Source of the DNA: Bacteroidota bacterium
GTDB taxonomy: Bacteria; Bacteroidota; Bacteroidia; Chitinophagales; LD1
Assembly: GCA_947461105.1 (NCBI GenBank)
Contig: CANHIG010000003.1
Coordinates: 1-52,173 of the forward strand
Direction: 5' to 3'
Length of the DNA stretch: 52,173 bases
The notes below the pieces were generated by a model. It had not been told where the DNA came from, ran no database searches, and saw only the letters and a list, made by a program, of their open reading frames with translations. A program made the position numbers and the translations under genes. Shown piece by piece: positions 17,086-26,510 of this stretch. Within the stretch, counting starts at the first letter, position 1. Every line of letters begins with the position of its first letter.

Positions 17086-18263
17086 TATATCGCTAAATTT
17101 TCTTCTCCTTTTTTCAATTCAATATTTCTACTCACACTCAGGATTATTCCAATCGCTATACTCGTAAACACAACTGAACTTCCACCCATACTCACCAGAG
17201 GAAGCGTAAGACCCGTAACTGGGAAAACACCTACTGCCACCGCCATATTAATCATAGCCTGAAGCAACAAACTCAACCCAAGTCCAACTGCGAGAAAAGC
17301 TCCAAATGCTTTCGGTGCCTGAAAAACAATTCTGATACATCGGTAAAAGAATATCAGATAAACCAGCATCACAACCACGCCACCAATCAATCCGTATTCT
17401 TCGATGATGATGGCATAAATAAAGTCCGAATATGCTTCAGGCAAAAAATGTTTCTGTGTGGAATTGCCTGGACCGTTAGGAAATATTCCGCCTTTTGCAA
17501 TGGCAATATTTGCCTGCAATGACTGATACGATTCGCCTCCTTCCAATCCCTTATGTAAAAAATGTGTTTCAATCCTGTTCTTCCATGTGTGCATCCTGCC
17601 CACAAGCATATCCTCGGGCAATAAGAGAAGTAATGAAAGAAAAATCCCCATTACCAATCCGCTTCCTCCCATAATCAAAGCGAGATGTTTATAGGAAACC
17701 CTGCCTATAAACAAAATGAACATTGATGTAAGAAAGAGAATAAGTGCGGTGGAGAGATTATCCTTTGCAATCAGTACAACAGGAATTATAATTGCTCCAA
17801 TCATCGGTAATACTGATTTTTTGAAGTCTTTGATTTGTCCCTGATTCTGTGTCAGCATTCGGGCAAGAAACATAATGAGTCCAAGTTTTGCCAAATCTGA
17901 AGTTTGGAATGTCCATCCAATTAACGGAAGCCTGATCCATCTGCTCGCACTGTTTATTGATGTTCCCCAAAACATAGTATATACAAGTAGCGGAATACTA
18001 ATAATCCAAAGAATTTGCGCGATACGCGAGTAATACTTGTAATTAATCAAATGTGCCAGATACATTAACCCAATTCCTCCAACTGCACTGAGCACCTGCT
18101 TAATCAAATAATAGGAAGTATCGCCATCGGTGTACTTATATGCAAGTGAGCCCGATGCACTATAAACAGCAAGCATCGAAAAAGTAAAGAGTATAAAAAC
18201 CACCATCCAAATGATTTTATCACCTTGGAAATTTTCGAAAAATTTTGAAATGCTGCTATTCAT
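17085..18263 (-). CDS. ftsW: Septal peptidoglycan polymerase FtsW (SEDS family)
   Basis: FtsW is the SEDS glycosyltransferase that polymerises lipid II at the septum with its partner FtsI. The 392 residues are almost wholly hydrophobic with about ten membrane segments. Family marks are WIRLPLIGWTFQTSDLAKL, the long periplasmic loop GNSTQKHFLPEAYSDFIYA followed by IIEEYGLIGG, and the C-terminal LPLVSMGGSSVV. FtsW is preferred to RodA because of its place between murD and murG in the division cluster. The matching transpeptidase ftsI lies upstream in the same operon. Confidence 0.96.
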   Translation of the reverse strand: MNSSISKFFENFQGDKIIWMVVFILFTFSMLAVYSASGSLAYKYTDGDTSYYLIKQVLSAVGGIGLMYLAHLINYKYYSRIAQILWIISIPLLVYTMFWGTSINSASRWIRLPLIGWTFQTSDLAKLGLIMFLARMLTQNQGQIKDFKKSVLPMIGAIIIPVVLIAKDNLSTALILFLTSMFILFIGRVSYKHLALIMGGSGLVMGIFLSLLLLLPEDMLVGRMHTWKNRIETHFLHKGLEGGESYQSLQANIAIAKGGIFPNGPGNSTQKHFLPEAYSDFIYAIIIEEYGLIGGVVVMLVYLIFFYRCIRIVFQAPKAFGAFLAVGLGLSLLLQAMINMAVAVGVFPVTGLTLPLVSMGGSSVVFTSIAIGIILSVSRNIELKKGEENLAI

Positions 18264-18281
18264 ATCTTATACCTCAAAGAA

Positions 18282-19619
18282 TTATAGTTGATATACGCAC
18301 TCTTTAAATTTATTTCCTCTGTCCTCATAATTTTCGAACAAATCAAATGATGCACATGCCGGAGAGAGTAATACAGCCTCTCCTGTTTTTGCCATTTGAT
18401 ATGCAGTGCGAACAGCATCTCGCATTGTGGTACAATTGATAATTACATCAACCGACTTACCAAATGCACTATGAAGTTTAGTATTATCAAGTCCTAAGCA
18501 AATCATTGCTTTTACTTTTGACTTAACCAATGGTTCAAGAACAGCATAATCATTGCCTTTATCAACGCCACCTGCAATCCAGATTATTTCTTTACTCATA
18601 CTCTCCAATGCATACCATGTAGAATTTACATTGGTAGCTTTAGAGTCGTTGATAAATTCTACACCTCTAACCTTAGATACAGTCTCTAATCTGTGCTCTA
18701 AGCTTTTGAAGCTTGCCAGACTCTGGCGAATTTGTTCTTTTCGGAGACCATAGACGCTGCCTACGATTCCTGCTGCCATTGAGTTGTAAACGTTGTGGCG
18801 GCCTTTGATTCCTAATTCTTGGATGGACATGTTTAATTGGGTTTTATTGATTAAAAATTGGATTTCATTGTTGTGTACATAGGCTCCTTCTTCCACAGGC
18901 TTGTCATAGCTGAATGGGATTTTTCGCGCTTTAGTAGGATAGTTGTCGAGATTAGCCATCGTAATCTTATCATCGAGACAATAGATAAATATGTCCTGCT
19001 CGTTTTGATTCTTAGCGATATTAAATTTGGACGCTACATAATTTTGCAACTCATAATTATATCTGTCTAAATGATCGGGAGTAATATTTGTCAATACAGC
19101 CACATTTGGTCTGAAATTTTCTATATCATCCAGCTGAAAACTCGAAATCTCAAGCACATAGTAATCATGATTTTCAGTAGCTACCTGATATGCAAAACTC
19201 TTTCCGATGTTTCCTCCCAGCCCCACATTCAAACCTCCGTCTTTCAGAATCTGATATGTAAGACTTGTAACCGTTGTCTTCCCATTACTTCCAGTAATGC
19301 CAATTATTTGAGCATTTGTGAACCATGAAGCGAATTCAATTTCACTTACAACCTTGATTCCTTTTGCGCGAATCTTTTTCACGATTTCTGCTTTGTCAGG
19401 AATTCCCGGACTTTTCATCACAAGGTCAGCATTCAGAATTTTTTCCTCGCTATGCTGCTTTTCTTCAAATTCAATTCCGCGAGTTGCCAAATCATTTTTA
19501 TATAAATCTTTGATAGCTCCACCATCGCTCACGAACACGTCATAGCCTTGCTTAGCTGCAAGTACTGCTGTACCCCAACCGCTTTCGCCCGCGCCTAATA
19601 TGACTATTCGCTGTTTCAC
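18282..19619 (-). CDS. murD: UDP-N-acetylmuramoylalanine--D-glutamate ligase
   Basis: MurD adds D-glutamate to UDP-MurNAc-L-Ala. It is 445 residues long with the N-terminal Rossmann-like domain (ILGAGESGWGTAVLA), the ATP-binding P-loop GITGSNGKTTVTSLTYQIL (about 111-129), NITPDHLDRY, and C-terminal FINDSKATNVNSTWYALES, a stretch typical of MurD. LSPACASFDLFENYEDRG near the end is another MurD signature. The gene lies two bases after mraY and 18 bases before ftsW. Confidence 0.97.
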   Translation of the reverse strand: MKQRIVILGAGESGWGTAVLAAKQGYDVFVSDGGAIKDLYKNDLATRGIEFEEKQHSEEKILNADLVMKSPGIPDKAEIVKKIRAKGIKVVSEIEFASWFTNAQIIGITGSNGKTTVTSLTYQILKDGGLNVGLGGNIGKSFAYQVATENHDYYVLEISSFQLDDIENFRPNVAVLTNITPDHLDRYNYELQNYVASKFNIAKNQNEQDIFIYCLDDKITMANLDNYPTKARKIPFSYDKPVEEGAYVHNNEIQFLINKTQLNMSIQELGIKGRHNVYNSMAAGIVGSVYGLRKEQIRQSLASFKSLEHRLETVSKVRGVEFINDSKATNVNSTWYALESMSKEIIWIAGGVDKGNDYAVLEPLVKSKVKAMICLGLDNTKLHSAFGKSVDVIINCTTMRDAVRTAYQMAKTGEAVLLSPACASFDLFENYEDRGNKFKECVYQL

Positions 19620-19621
19620 TA

Positions 19622-20875
19622 TTATCTTACTTTCAAGGTTACTATTGACAATATTGCAAGTAGAATTCCTATAATCCAGAAACGAGAAACAATCTTACTC
19701 TCGTGCATTCCCAATTTCTGATAATGATGATGCAATGGTGACATAAGGAATACTCTTCTTCCTTCACCATACTTTCTTTTTGTGTATTTGAAATATGCAA
19801 CCTGAATCATCACGCTCAGATTTTCAACCAGAAAAATTCCGCACATCAGCGGAATGAGCAATTCCTTCCGCACTGCAAAAGCAAGTGTAGCAATGATTCC
19901 ACCAAGAGCAAGAGAGCCGGTATCGCCCATAAAAACTTGCGCAGGGTAAGCATTATACCATAAAAATCCTACACATGCTCCAATGAAAGCTGCTATAAAA
20001 ATGGCGAGTTCACCTGAGTTAGGTATATACATGATATTCAGGTAATCGGCAAAAATGATGTTACCGGAAACATAAGCAAACACAAGGAGAGTAGCGCCTA
20101 TAATAGCTGAAGTTCCGGTTGCAAGTCCGTCAATTCCATCTGTAAGATTCGCTCCGTTGGAAACTGCTGTGATAATAAAAATCACAATCGGAATAAAAAT
20201 CAACCATGAATATTTTTTCCAGTCGCTGTTGAAATAACCCAGAAATTCTTCATAATCTACTTCATGATTTTTCAGGAAAGGAATTGTTGTAATCAGGTTT
20301 CTCTGCGAAACCATGTAATGCGTTTCGCCCTGATGATCTTTCACTGCTGAAACATCTTTAGGATTATATTTCGCAACAGTAGTAACAGGAATTTCTTCCT
20401 TCACATATACATACTGATTGAAATAAAGAGTTGCGCCTACAATGATTCCCAAACCGATTTGCCCTATTACTTTGAATGTCCCTGCAAGTCCTTTTTTATC
20501 CTTCTTGAATACTTTAATATAATCATCAACAAAGCCAATCAAACCAAGCCAAATAGTGGTGATAATCATCAGCACGATATACACATTATCAAGTCTCGCT
20601 AGCAACAAAGTAGGAATCAGAATAGCTCCGTGAATAATCAAACCTCCCATTGTTGGCGTTCCCTTCTTTTGATTTTCCCCAGCCAATCCAAGCTCGCGAA
20701 TATTTTCTCCGATTTGTTTACGCTGTAAAAAATCAATAATTTTCTTTCCGTAAATCATTGAGATAACCAACGAAAGAATAATTGCCAATGCAGCGCGGAA
20801 TGAGATATAAGTGAACAATCTCGCTCCACTGATGTGGTAATGTTCGTTGAGGTATGTAAAAAAGTAGTATAGCAT
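19622..20875 (-). CDS. mraY: Phospho-MurNAc-pentapeptide translocase
   Basis: MraY attaches phospho-MurNAc-pentapeptide to undecaprenyl phosphate, making lipid I. The protein has about ten membrane segments and the family motifs GTPTMGG (cytoplasmic loop 1), [35 protein letters not shown] and the histidine-rich loop [12 protein letters not shown]. At 417 residues it is longer than the roughly 360-residue E. coli enzyme. The extra length is mainly an insert at about 160-230 ([15 protein letters not shown] to WKKYSW), which seems usual for Bacteroidota MraY. Confidence 0.97.
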   Translation of the reverse strand: MLYYFFTYLNEHYHISGARLFTYISFRAALAIILSLVISMIYGKKIIDFLQRKQIGENIRELGLAGENQKKGTPTMGGLIIHGAILIPTLLLARLDNVYIVLMIITTIWLGLIGFVDDYIKVFKKDKKGLAGTFKVIGQIGLGIIVGATLYFNQYVYVKEEIPVTTVAKYNPKDVSAVKDHQGETHYMVSQRNLITTIPFLKNHEVDYEEFLGYFNSDWKKYSWLIFIPIVIFIITAVSNGANLTDGIDGLATGTSAIIGATLLVFAYVSGNIIFADYLNIMYIPNSGELAIFIAAFIGACVGFLWYNAYPAQVFMGDTGSLALGGIIATLAFAVRKELLIPLMCGIFLVENLSVMIQVAYFKYTKRKYGEGRRVFLMSPLHHHYQKLGMHESKIVSRFWIIGILLAILSIVTLKVR

Positions 20876-20879
20876 AATT

Positions 20880-22346
20880 TTATTTTTCTAATTCATAAAA
20901 TAATTCTGACAATACCGCCACATCATCATAATTGTGTTTCACTCCTGAAATCTCCTGATACTTTTCGTGTCCCTTTCCGGCAAGAAGAATGATATCATTA
21001 GGTCCCGCCAGTGATACTGCCATCTTTGTTGCCTCTCTCCTATCCGTATTAATTAAAACTATTTTCCTGTCAGTTATTTCAACACCCTGATACATTTCAT
21101 TAATTATCTCCGAGGGATTTTCACTTCTCGGATTATCTGAAGTGAGAATACATTTATCAGAAAATCGTGAAGCTACTTGCCCCATCAACGGGCGCTTTGT
21201 TTTATCTCTGTCGCCACCGCAACCAATGACTGTAATCAAAAGCTGATTATCTTGCTTTAACTCTCGAATCGTGTGAATCACATTTTTCAATGCATCAGGA
21301 GTATGCGCATAGTCAATGATACCAAGAATCTTTTCGTTCTTTGAAAGTATCTGCTGGAACCGTCCCGGTGGAGGCTGAAGACTGCTGATAATTTGCAACG
21401 CTTCCATTTTGTCAATGCCAAGTTGAACACAAGCAGCATAAACTGAAGTGATGTTATAAGCATTAAACTCTCCAATCAAACTCGTGTGTACTTCAATTCC
21501 GTCAAGCGAAATATGCAATCCAAAAACAGAGTTTTCAATAATCTTACATTTATAGTCACTATTAGATTTGAGACTATAACTGAATTTGCGTGCATTACAA
21601 TTTTGTAGCATAACCATTCCGTTTCTGTCATCGGCATTGGTAATGGCAAAAGCTGAACTTGAAAGATTATCAAAGAAAGCTTTCTTGGCCTTAAGATAAT
21701 TTTCAAAGGTCTTGTGATAGTCTAAATGATCATGAGTGATATTAGTAAAAATGGCACCTTCAAACTTTAAACCTGAAATACGCTTCTGGTCTACAGCATG
21801 TGAACTCACTTCCATAAAACAATACGCACAACCTGCATCAACCATTTTGCGCAGTAAAGTATTCAACTGAATCGGATCAGGAGTTGTGTGTGTTGCAGGA
21901 ATTACTTCTTCGTTGATTTTATTTTCAACAGTAGAAAGTAAACCAACATTAAAATCCAGTTTACTGAAAAATCTATAAAGCAATGTAGCTACTGATGTTT
22001 TGCCGTTCGTTCCGGTAACACCAACTAATTTTAAATCATGAGAAGGATTGCCGTAAAATGCTGCAGCCATTTTTCCTAACGCATCCGCACTATCTGTTAC
22101 CTGCACATAAACAATATTCTCCATCAACTGAGCCGGCAACTCCTGACAAACGACAACAACTGCTCCGGCAGCAATTACTGAATCAATAAACTGATGCGCA
22201 TCTACAGTTGTACCTTTAACTGCTACAAAGCAATCGCCAGATTTCACTTTTCTCGAATCAATCTGAATTGCATTTACAGCAATATCATTACTACCAAAAA
22301 GTTTTATTGGTGTAACATCGGATAATATTTGACTTAACTTAATCAC
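20880..22346 (-). CDS. murE: UDP-MurNAc-L-Ala-D-Glu--meso-diaminopimelate ligase
   Basis: MurE adds the third stem-peptide residue. It has 488 residues: an N-terminal UDP-binding domain, P-loop [18 protein letters not shown] (about 109-126), the carbamylated-lysine region with [18 protein letters not shown], and the C-terminal domain. The specificity loop reads DNPRSEN. DNPR is the known mark of meso-diaminopimelate-adding MurE, so this cell wall should be of the usual Gram-negative A1-gamma type. The start overlaps the ftsI stop by four bases. No murF follows, although murF lies here in E. coli. Confidence 0.97.
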   Translation of the reverse strand: MIKLSQILSDVTPIKLFGSNDIAVNAIQIDSRKVKSGDCFVAVKGTTVDAHQFIDSVIAAGAVVVVCQELPAQLMENIVYVQVTDSADALGKMAAAFYGNPSHDLKLVGVTGTNGKTSVATLLYRFFSKLDFNVGLLSTVENKINEEVIPATHTTPDPIQLNTLLRKMVDAGCAYCFMEVSSHAVDQKRISGLKFEGAIFTNITHDHLDYHKTFENYLKAKKAFFDNLSSSAFAITNADDRNGMVMLQNCNARKFSYSLKSNSDYKCKIIENSVFGLHISLDGIEVHTSLIGEFNAYNITSVYAACVQLGIDKMEALQIISSLQPPPGRFQQILSKNEKILGIIDYAHTPDALKNVIHTIRELKQDNQLLITVIGCGGDRDKTKRPLMGQVASRFSDKCILTSDNPRSENPSEIINEMYQGVEITDRKIVLINTDRREATKMAVSLAGPNDIILLAGKGHEKYQEISGVKHNYDDVAVLSELFYELEK

Positions 22347-24433
22347 GATACTAATTCGAGTTTTACTTGCTGACCTTTTCTGATTACTTCTCCCGGTTGA
22401 ATAGATTGATTACTAATTAATCCTTTTCCGGAAAAAGAAACTTTCAGACCTATTGATTCCAATATGAATAAAGCATCACGCTGCGACATACCTTTTAAGT
22501 CAGGCATAATATTGTCCTTTACATCGAATGCTTTATATCTGCCGTTGTTCAACTGCACCCAATCTGCATCGGGCAGCTGCGTTTTAAATCCCAGTACATT
22601 GTAAATTTTCTCAACATCATAAGATTTTAATTTTGCGATTACAGGCATGGAAGGAGCTGCACCAAAAGGGTCTTTCTTCAAATGTTCAAACTGCAAATCC
22701 GTAGCATAAATTTTATCTGCAACTTCTCTGAAAATGTCACCTGCGACTTTATTTCCATAATACCCTCCAACAGTTGGGGAGTTAATCACCACAATCATAC
22801 TGTACTGAGGATTTTCAGAAGGGAAATAGCCGCAAAAAGACGCTTGATAAATTGCTTCTGTATACCCCATATTATTCTGTGCAATTTTTGCTGTACCTGT
22901 TTTTCCTGCTATATCCAAGTAATCGGTCTTTAGGTTCATTGCTGTTCCATTATTCACCACACCTTCAAGAATTTGCTTCAGTTGCGAAACAGTTTGCTCG
23001 CTCATGATTTTCTTAGAAACGATTTTCAAAGTGTCAACTACTTCAGAGTAATGTGTTATTTTCTCAATGAGTGTCGGCTTCACTAAAACTCCGTTATTGG
23101 CAATCGCATTGTAAAACTGAAGTGTGTGAAGCGGAGTAATTCGCAACTCATAACCATGGGCAATAAAGGCGGATGACACACCGCTCCATTTTTCGGGAGC
23201 ACTAATTACAGGCTTAGCGACACCGGACAATTCAATATTTACTAGCTCAGTAAAACCAAAGTCCTTAAGATGATTATAAAATTTCTTTGCAGCATGTCCG
23301 TAGTTATTAAATGCAAGTTTTGCCACTCCCACGTTGGATGACACTTCGATAATTCTTTTCACATCAAGCACGGGAGTTGCCGGTGGTTCGTGATCTTTAA
23401 TTTCCTTATCGTAAAATTTTGCAGTGCCGTTGCCGCAGTTCACAGTAGTAGAAGAATTAACAAGTCCGTCTTCCATCATGGCTGCAATCACAGGAACTTT
23501 GAATGTTGAACCGGGTTCAGTTGCTTCACGTACAGCATAGTTCAGAAATTCAAAATAATTTGCTGTATCTCTTTTACCCATGTTTGCAATGGCCCTAACT
23601 TTGCCCGTCTTCACTTCCATCACTACTACACAGCCGTGATCTGCCTGGTGTTTTATTAACGCTCTTCGCAATGCATCCTGAGCCACATCCTGGATGGTAA
23701 TATCTATTGTAGTATAGATATCTTTACCCGGTTGTGGAGCAACTTCTTCTTTAGTATCAAGCGGTCTGATAACTCCTGCGCCCAATTTCTGTACCAATTT
23801 TCTACCGGATGTTCCCTTGAGTAATTCATCGTACTTCAACTCAATTCCCGAAGAATAAATACCATCAAAATTTTCATCAACACCTAAAGTTCTGAGTGCC
23901 ATAGAACCAAAAGGATGATCTCTCCGCTCCTTATTTTCCTCAATCAGCCCGCTTACATTTCTCTTTAAACGCAACCAGGGCCAGTGTTTCATTTTCAACA
24001 ACTGATCATAAGCTACATTGCGCTTGAGTGCATAGTATCGGTTTTTCTTCTTATAATTTCTCACAAACTCTTTCCTGTATGTATCTTGCGATTTTTCAGG
24101 AAACATCTGCGACATAAGCAGCGATACCGAATCAACATTATTATCGAAAATTTCTTTCTTCAATCCTTCTGCTGCAAAGTCTATATACAAATCAAACAAA
24201 GGCAAAGACGCTGCAAGTAATTTACCATCATGCGAGTAGATATTTCCTCTCTCTGCTTTAATCGTTGTAGGATATATAGTTAAGCTATCAGCAAGACTTA
24301 TGTAATACTTTCCTTTTGCCGACTGTGTGTAAAAAGCTTTACCAACAATACCGGCAGCCAAAAGACAAATCATCAGGAATCCTATATAGATTCTGATGAT
24401 TACCTCCTTCTTTACATTTGTCTTTTCTGCCAT
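22343..24433 (-). CDS. ftsI: Septal peptidoglycan transpeptidase FtsI/PBP3 with PASTA domain
   Basis: This class B penicillin-binding protein crosslinks septal peptidoglycan together with FtsW. It is 696 residues long: one transmembrane helix at about 12-34, a pedestal domain with AERGNIYSHDG (60-70), and the transpeptidase domain. Active-site motifs are S309-TFK312, S365-S-N367 and K511-T-G513. A single PASTA domain closes the chain (about 635-696, MPDLKGMSQRDALFILES). Proteobacterial FtsI lacks PASTA; here it gives the SpoVD/PBP2x-like layout that Bacteroidota share. It directly abuts ftsL upstream and overlaps murE downstream. Confidence 0.96.
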   Translation of the reverse strand: MAEKTNVKKEVIIRIYIGFLMICLLAAGIVGKAFYTQSAKGKYYISLADSLTIYPTTIKAERGNIYSHDGKLLAASLPLFDLYIDFAAEGLKKEIFDNNVDSVSLLMSQMFPEKSQDTYRKEFVRNYKKKNRYYALKRNVAYDQLLKMKHWPWLRLKRNVSGLIEENKERRDHPFGSMALRTLGVDENFDGIYSSGIELKYDELLKGTSGRKLVQKLGAGVIRPLDTKEEVAPQPGKDIYTTIDITIQDVAQDALRRALIKHQADHGCVVVMEVKTGKVRAIANMGKRDTANYFEFLNYAVREATEPGSTFKVPVIAAMMEDGLVNSSTTVNCGNGTAKFYDKEIKDHEPPATPVLDVKRIIEVSSNVGVAKLAFNNYGHAAKKFYNHLKDFGFTELVNIELSGVAKPVISAPEKWSGVSSAFIAHGYELRITPLHTLQFYNAIANNGVLVKPTLIEKITHYSEVVDTLKIVSKKIMSEQTVSQLKQILEGVVNNGTAMNLKTDYLDIAGKTGTAKIAQNNMGYTEAIYQASFCGYFPSENPQYSMIVVINSPTVGGYYGNKVAGDIFREVADKIYATDLQFEHLKKDPFGAAPSMPVIAKLKSYDVEKIYNVLGFKTQLPDADWVQLNNGRYKAFDVKDNIMPDLKGMSQRDALFILESIGLKVSFSGKGLISNQSIQPGEVIRKGQQVKLELVS

Positions 24434-24829
24434 TTAAAAAAACTTCTTTTTCTCTTTTTGTTTTTCAATCACCAATACTTCCGGTGCTTGTCTCAATTCA
24501 TTAAGCCCATTTATTTTCACACGATTTGCAATCTCTGACTGGCTACCTGCTTTCATCAGCTTTGATGAAACGACCATGTATTCCCATCTGTATTGCTTAA
24601 GTTCCTTCTCCGCTCTGCTGATTCTACGCACCATCTGATCTGCGTAGTGATTATTAGCGATGTGCAGAAACGCAAGCAGTAGCAAAAACAAGATGAAAGG
24701 CAAACTGGTCAGAATCTGCTTCATACTGTTTTCTCCCATCACATCAAACACAGACATGTACTGCGACAATGTCCGCCTTTGCTGCTTTGGCGCTTCCTTT
24801 TCAGTTGTTATGTTTTCTGTTTCTGACAT
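24434..24829 (-). CDS. ftsL: FtsL-like division protein
   Basis: A 131-residue bitopic protein. Residues about 1-38 are cytoplasmic, 39-58 form the membrane helix (ILTSLPFILFLLLLAFLHIA), and 60-95 look like a periplasmic coiled coil (MVRRISRAEKELKQYRWEY). The size, topology and slot between rsmH and ftsI are those of FtsL, which bridges FtsQ/FtsB to FtsW-FtsI. Primary sequence is poorly conserved in this family, so position carries much of the call. The C-terminus ends in a run of lysines followed by FF. It abuts both neighbours with no gap. Confidence 0.85.
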   Translation of the reverse strand: MSETENITTEKEAPKQQRRTLSQYMSVFDVMGENSMKQILTSLPFILFLLLLAFLHIANNHYADQMVRRISRAEKELKQYRWEYMVVSSKLMKAGSQSEIANRVKINGLNELRQAPEVLVIEKQKEKKKFF

Positions 24830-25726
24830 CTATTTTTTAATACCAATTCTCAGCTTCGCACTTCGTGACCTGCTGTTTACTTTTTGTTCCAACTCACTTG
24901 CTTCTATCGGTTTTTTATTGAAGAGTTTGAACGGCACTTCAAATCTTCCGAACTCATCTTTCACTGGCTCTTCGCTGAATACTCCATTTTTAAAGAACTG
25001 CTTCACTAATCTGTCTTCGATAGAATGAAAAGTGATCACGCAAATTCTTCCTCCTTCATTCAGCACTTCAGCACTTTGTTCCAGAAATGCTTTCAATACG
25101 CCCAGCTCATTATTCACTTCCATTCTGATTGCCTGAAACACCTGCGACAGATATTTCCAGCGCTCACCCATGATTAATCCGCTCTCCAGAAAGTTCACAA
25201 AGCCATCAGTCGTTGCGAACTGCTTTGTTTTTCTCGCCTCTGCAACTGCTTTTGACAGACGTTTTGAATTTGGCACTTCGCCAAACTCGCTGAACATCTT
25301 CACCAGACTCTCTTCGTCATAAGTATTCAGCACATCCGCAGCAGTCAGCTCACTTTTTCTGTTCATACGCATATCGAGCGGCCCTTCAGAACGATAGCTG
25401 AAGCCGCGCTCTGCTGTATCAAACTGATAAGAACTCACTCCTAGGTCTGCCATGATTCCATCCACTTTTGTGATTCCTTCAAGGCGCAAAAACTTTTTCA
25501 AGTCGGCAAAGTTTGCATGAACCATCGCGAGTCTGCTATCCTTAATCGTATTCCTGAAAGCATCTTCGTCCTGGTCGAATGCAATCAAACGACCTTCAGA
25601 ACCCAACTGCTCAAGAATAGCATGCGAGTGACCACCACCACCGAAGGTGACATCTACATAAATGCCGTCAGGTTTAATCGCCAAACCGTCCACGCATTCT
25701 TTCAAAAGAACGCTGAGATGATACAT
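24830..25726 (-). CDS. rsmH: 16S rRNA (cytosine-1402-N4)-methyltransferase
   Basis: RsmH (MraW) methylates N4 of C1402 in the ribosomal P-site using S-adenosylmethionine. The 298-residue protein begins with YHLSVLLKECVDGL and the SAM-binding motif DVTFGGGGHSHAILEQL (about 25-41). DLGVSSYQFDTAERGFSYR and GPLDMRM are family signatures, and RICVITFHSIEDRLVKQFFK lies in the C-terminal half. It stands between mraZ and ftsL, its conserved place in dcw clusters. Confidence 0.97.
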   Translation of the reverse strand: MYHLSVLLKECVDGLAIKPDGIYVDVTFGGGGHSHAILEQLGSEGRLIAFDQDEDAFRNTIKDSRLAMVHANFADLKKFLRLEGITKVDGIMADLGVSSYQFDTAERGFSYRSEGPLDMRMNRKSELTAADVLNTYDEESLVKMFSEFGEVPNSKRLSKAVAEARKTKQFATTDGFVNFLESGLIMGERWKYLSQVFQAIRMEVNNELGVLKAFLEQSAEVLNEGGRICVITFHSIEDRLVKQFFKNGVFSEEPVKDEFGRFEVPFKLFNKKPIEASELEQKVNSRSRSAKLRIGIKK

Positions 25727-25731
25727 TACTA

Positions 25732-26193
25732 TTATTTATTTTCTACCGAGTCAATATACTTGGCCACATCTTCCGCAATAGCACTGATATTGCTGATGTT
25801 ACCCTGTATGTATTGCTCGTATTTGTTTGCATCCCAGATTTGGATACGGTCGAACTGTCCTTTCAGGATCACTTCTTTAGCAGACGAGATATATCGCATC
25901 AGCGATTTTGAAATCAGAAAACGATCTGCGTTATCTAATTCCATCTCAGTAAGCCCAACCGTAATGGCATTTTTGAATGCCCGATGCGTAGGGTTGAAAT
26001 CAGAAAGCTTCGATAATTTTTGCTCTTGTTTATCCCAGGTCTGCATCGGATAAATCACTAAGCAGTCTTCAATGTCTTTGGCTATCATAAAACGTCCGGA
26101 ATCAGAAGCAGGAAACTGCTTCTTCATGACAGTCGGCATTTTGATTCTGCCTTTATCATCTACCGTACATTGTATTTCTCCTAAAAACCTCAT
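25732..26193 (-). CDS. mraZ: Transcriptional regulator MraZ
   Basis: MraZ is a DNA-binding protein built of two AbrB/SpoVT-like halves that assembles into rings and represses its own dcw operon. The 153 residues show both halves: GEIQCTVDDKGRIKMPTVMK (5-24) and MELDNADRFLISKSLMRYI, each with the conserved Asp-xxx-Arg core (DDKGR, DNADR). It is the first gene of the operon, five bases before rsmH. Two pairs of GTGG repeats with ten-base period upstream are its likely binding sites; one covers the -33 region of its own promoter. Confidence 0.97.
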   Translation of the reverse strand: MRFLGEIQCTVDDKGRIKMPTVMKKQFPASDSGRFMIAKDIEDCLVIYPMQTWDKQEQKLSKLSDFNPTHRAFKNAITVGLTEMELDNADRFLISKSLMRYISSAKEVILKGQFDRIQIWDANKYEQYIQGNISNISAIAEDVAKYIDSVENK

Positions 26194-26209
26194 AGTGATT
26201 TAACTGGTA

Positions 26210-26251
26210 CAAACTTAGGAATCATCAACGCATATTCCCACTTTCTACCAC
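26210..26251 (-). promoter_or_regulatory. mraZ promoter with overlapping MraZ box (site 1)
   Basis: On the minus strand TAAGTTTG (26217-26210) matches the -7 element, 17 bases before the mraZ ATG. Nineteen bases upstream, where TTTG would be, the sequence is TGGG. That TGGG is part of GTGGTA-N4-GTGGGA (26251-26236), two GTGG words ten bases apart, the arrangement of known MraZ boxes. MraZ bound here would cover the -33 region. The motif is direct observation; repression is inferred from known MraZ behaviour. Confidence 0.75.
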
Positions 26252-26322
26252 TAAAATAGTCAACAATTTGCAAACAAACCAAATATTAGCATTAAAATCT
26301 TTTAATATCAACGATTCTAGTT

Positions 26323-26338
26323 GTGGTAAATTGTGGGA
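26323..26338 (+). promoter_or_regulatory. Second MraZ box (site 2), opposite orientation
   Basis: GTGGTA-N4-GTGGGA occurs again on the plus strand, identical to site 1 in its twelve fixed bases and spacing, 71 bases away and inverted relative to it. Two matching pairs in one spacer argue against chance. It could allow looping between MraZ rings or control something on the plus strand. Confidence 0.65.
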
Positions 26339-26353
26339 TTTACAAATAATAGT

Positions 26354-26400
26354 TTATACACAAAGCCATTTTCAACAGGGTTTTCAACCTGTTATCCACA
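26354..26400 (+). other. DnaA-box cluster upstream of mraZ
   Basis: TTATACACA (26354-26362) and TTATCCACA (26392-26400) are both matches to the DnaA box TTATNCACA, in the same orientation and 38 bases apart. Between and overlapping them is the inverted pair AACAGG/CCTGTT (26374-26379, 26388-26393), and the region is AT-rich. It may be a DnaA-controlled regulatory site or part of a replication origin. Two boxes are too few to decide. Confidence 0.5.
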
Positions 26401-26510
26401 GATATTGCCCGCTTATGAACGGTTAAAAAACTGGACGTGGAAAAGAATCGCTTCGACAAGCTCAGTAAGTGGAGAATTCAAGTACGAGGAAATCCTTTAT
26501 CTTCCGCCCG

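Noticed and set aside
25517-26053. 178-codon plus-strand frame opposite rsmH and mraZ
   Set aside because: It spans two well-defined genes on the other strand and shows no motif.
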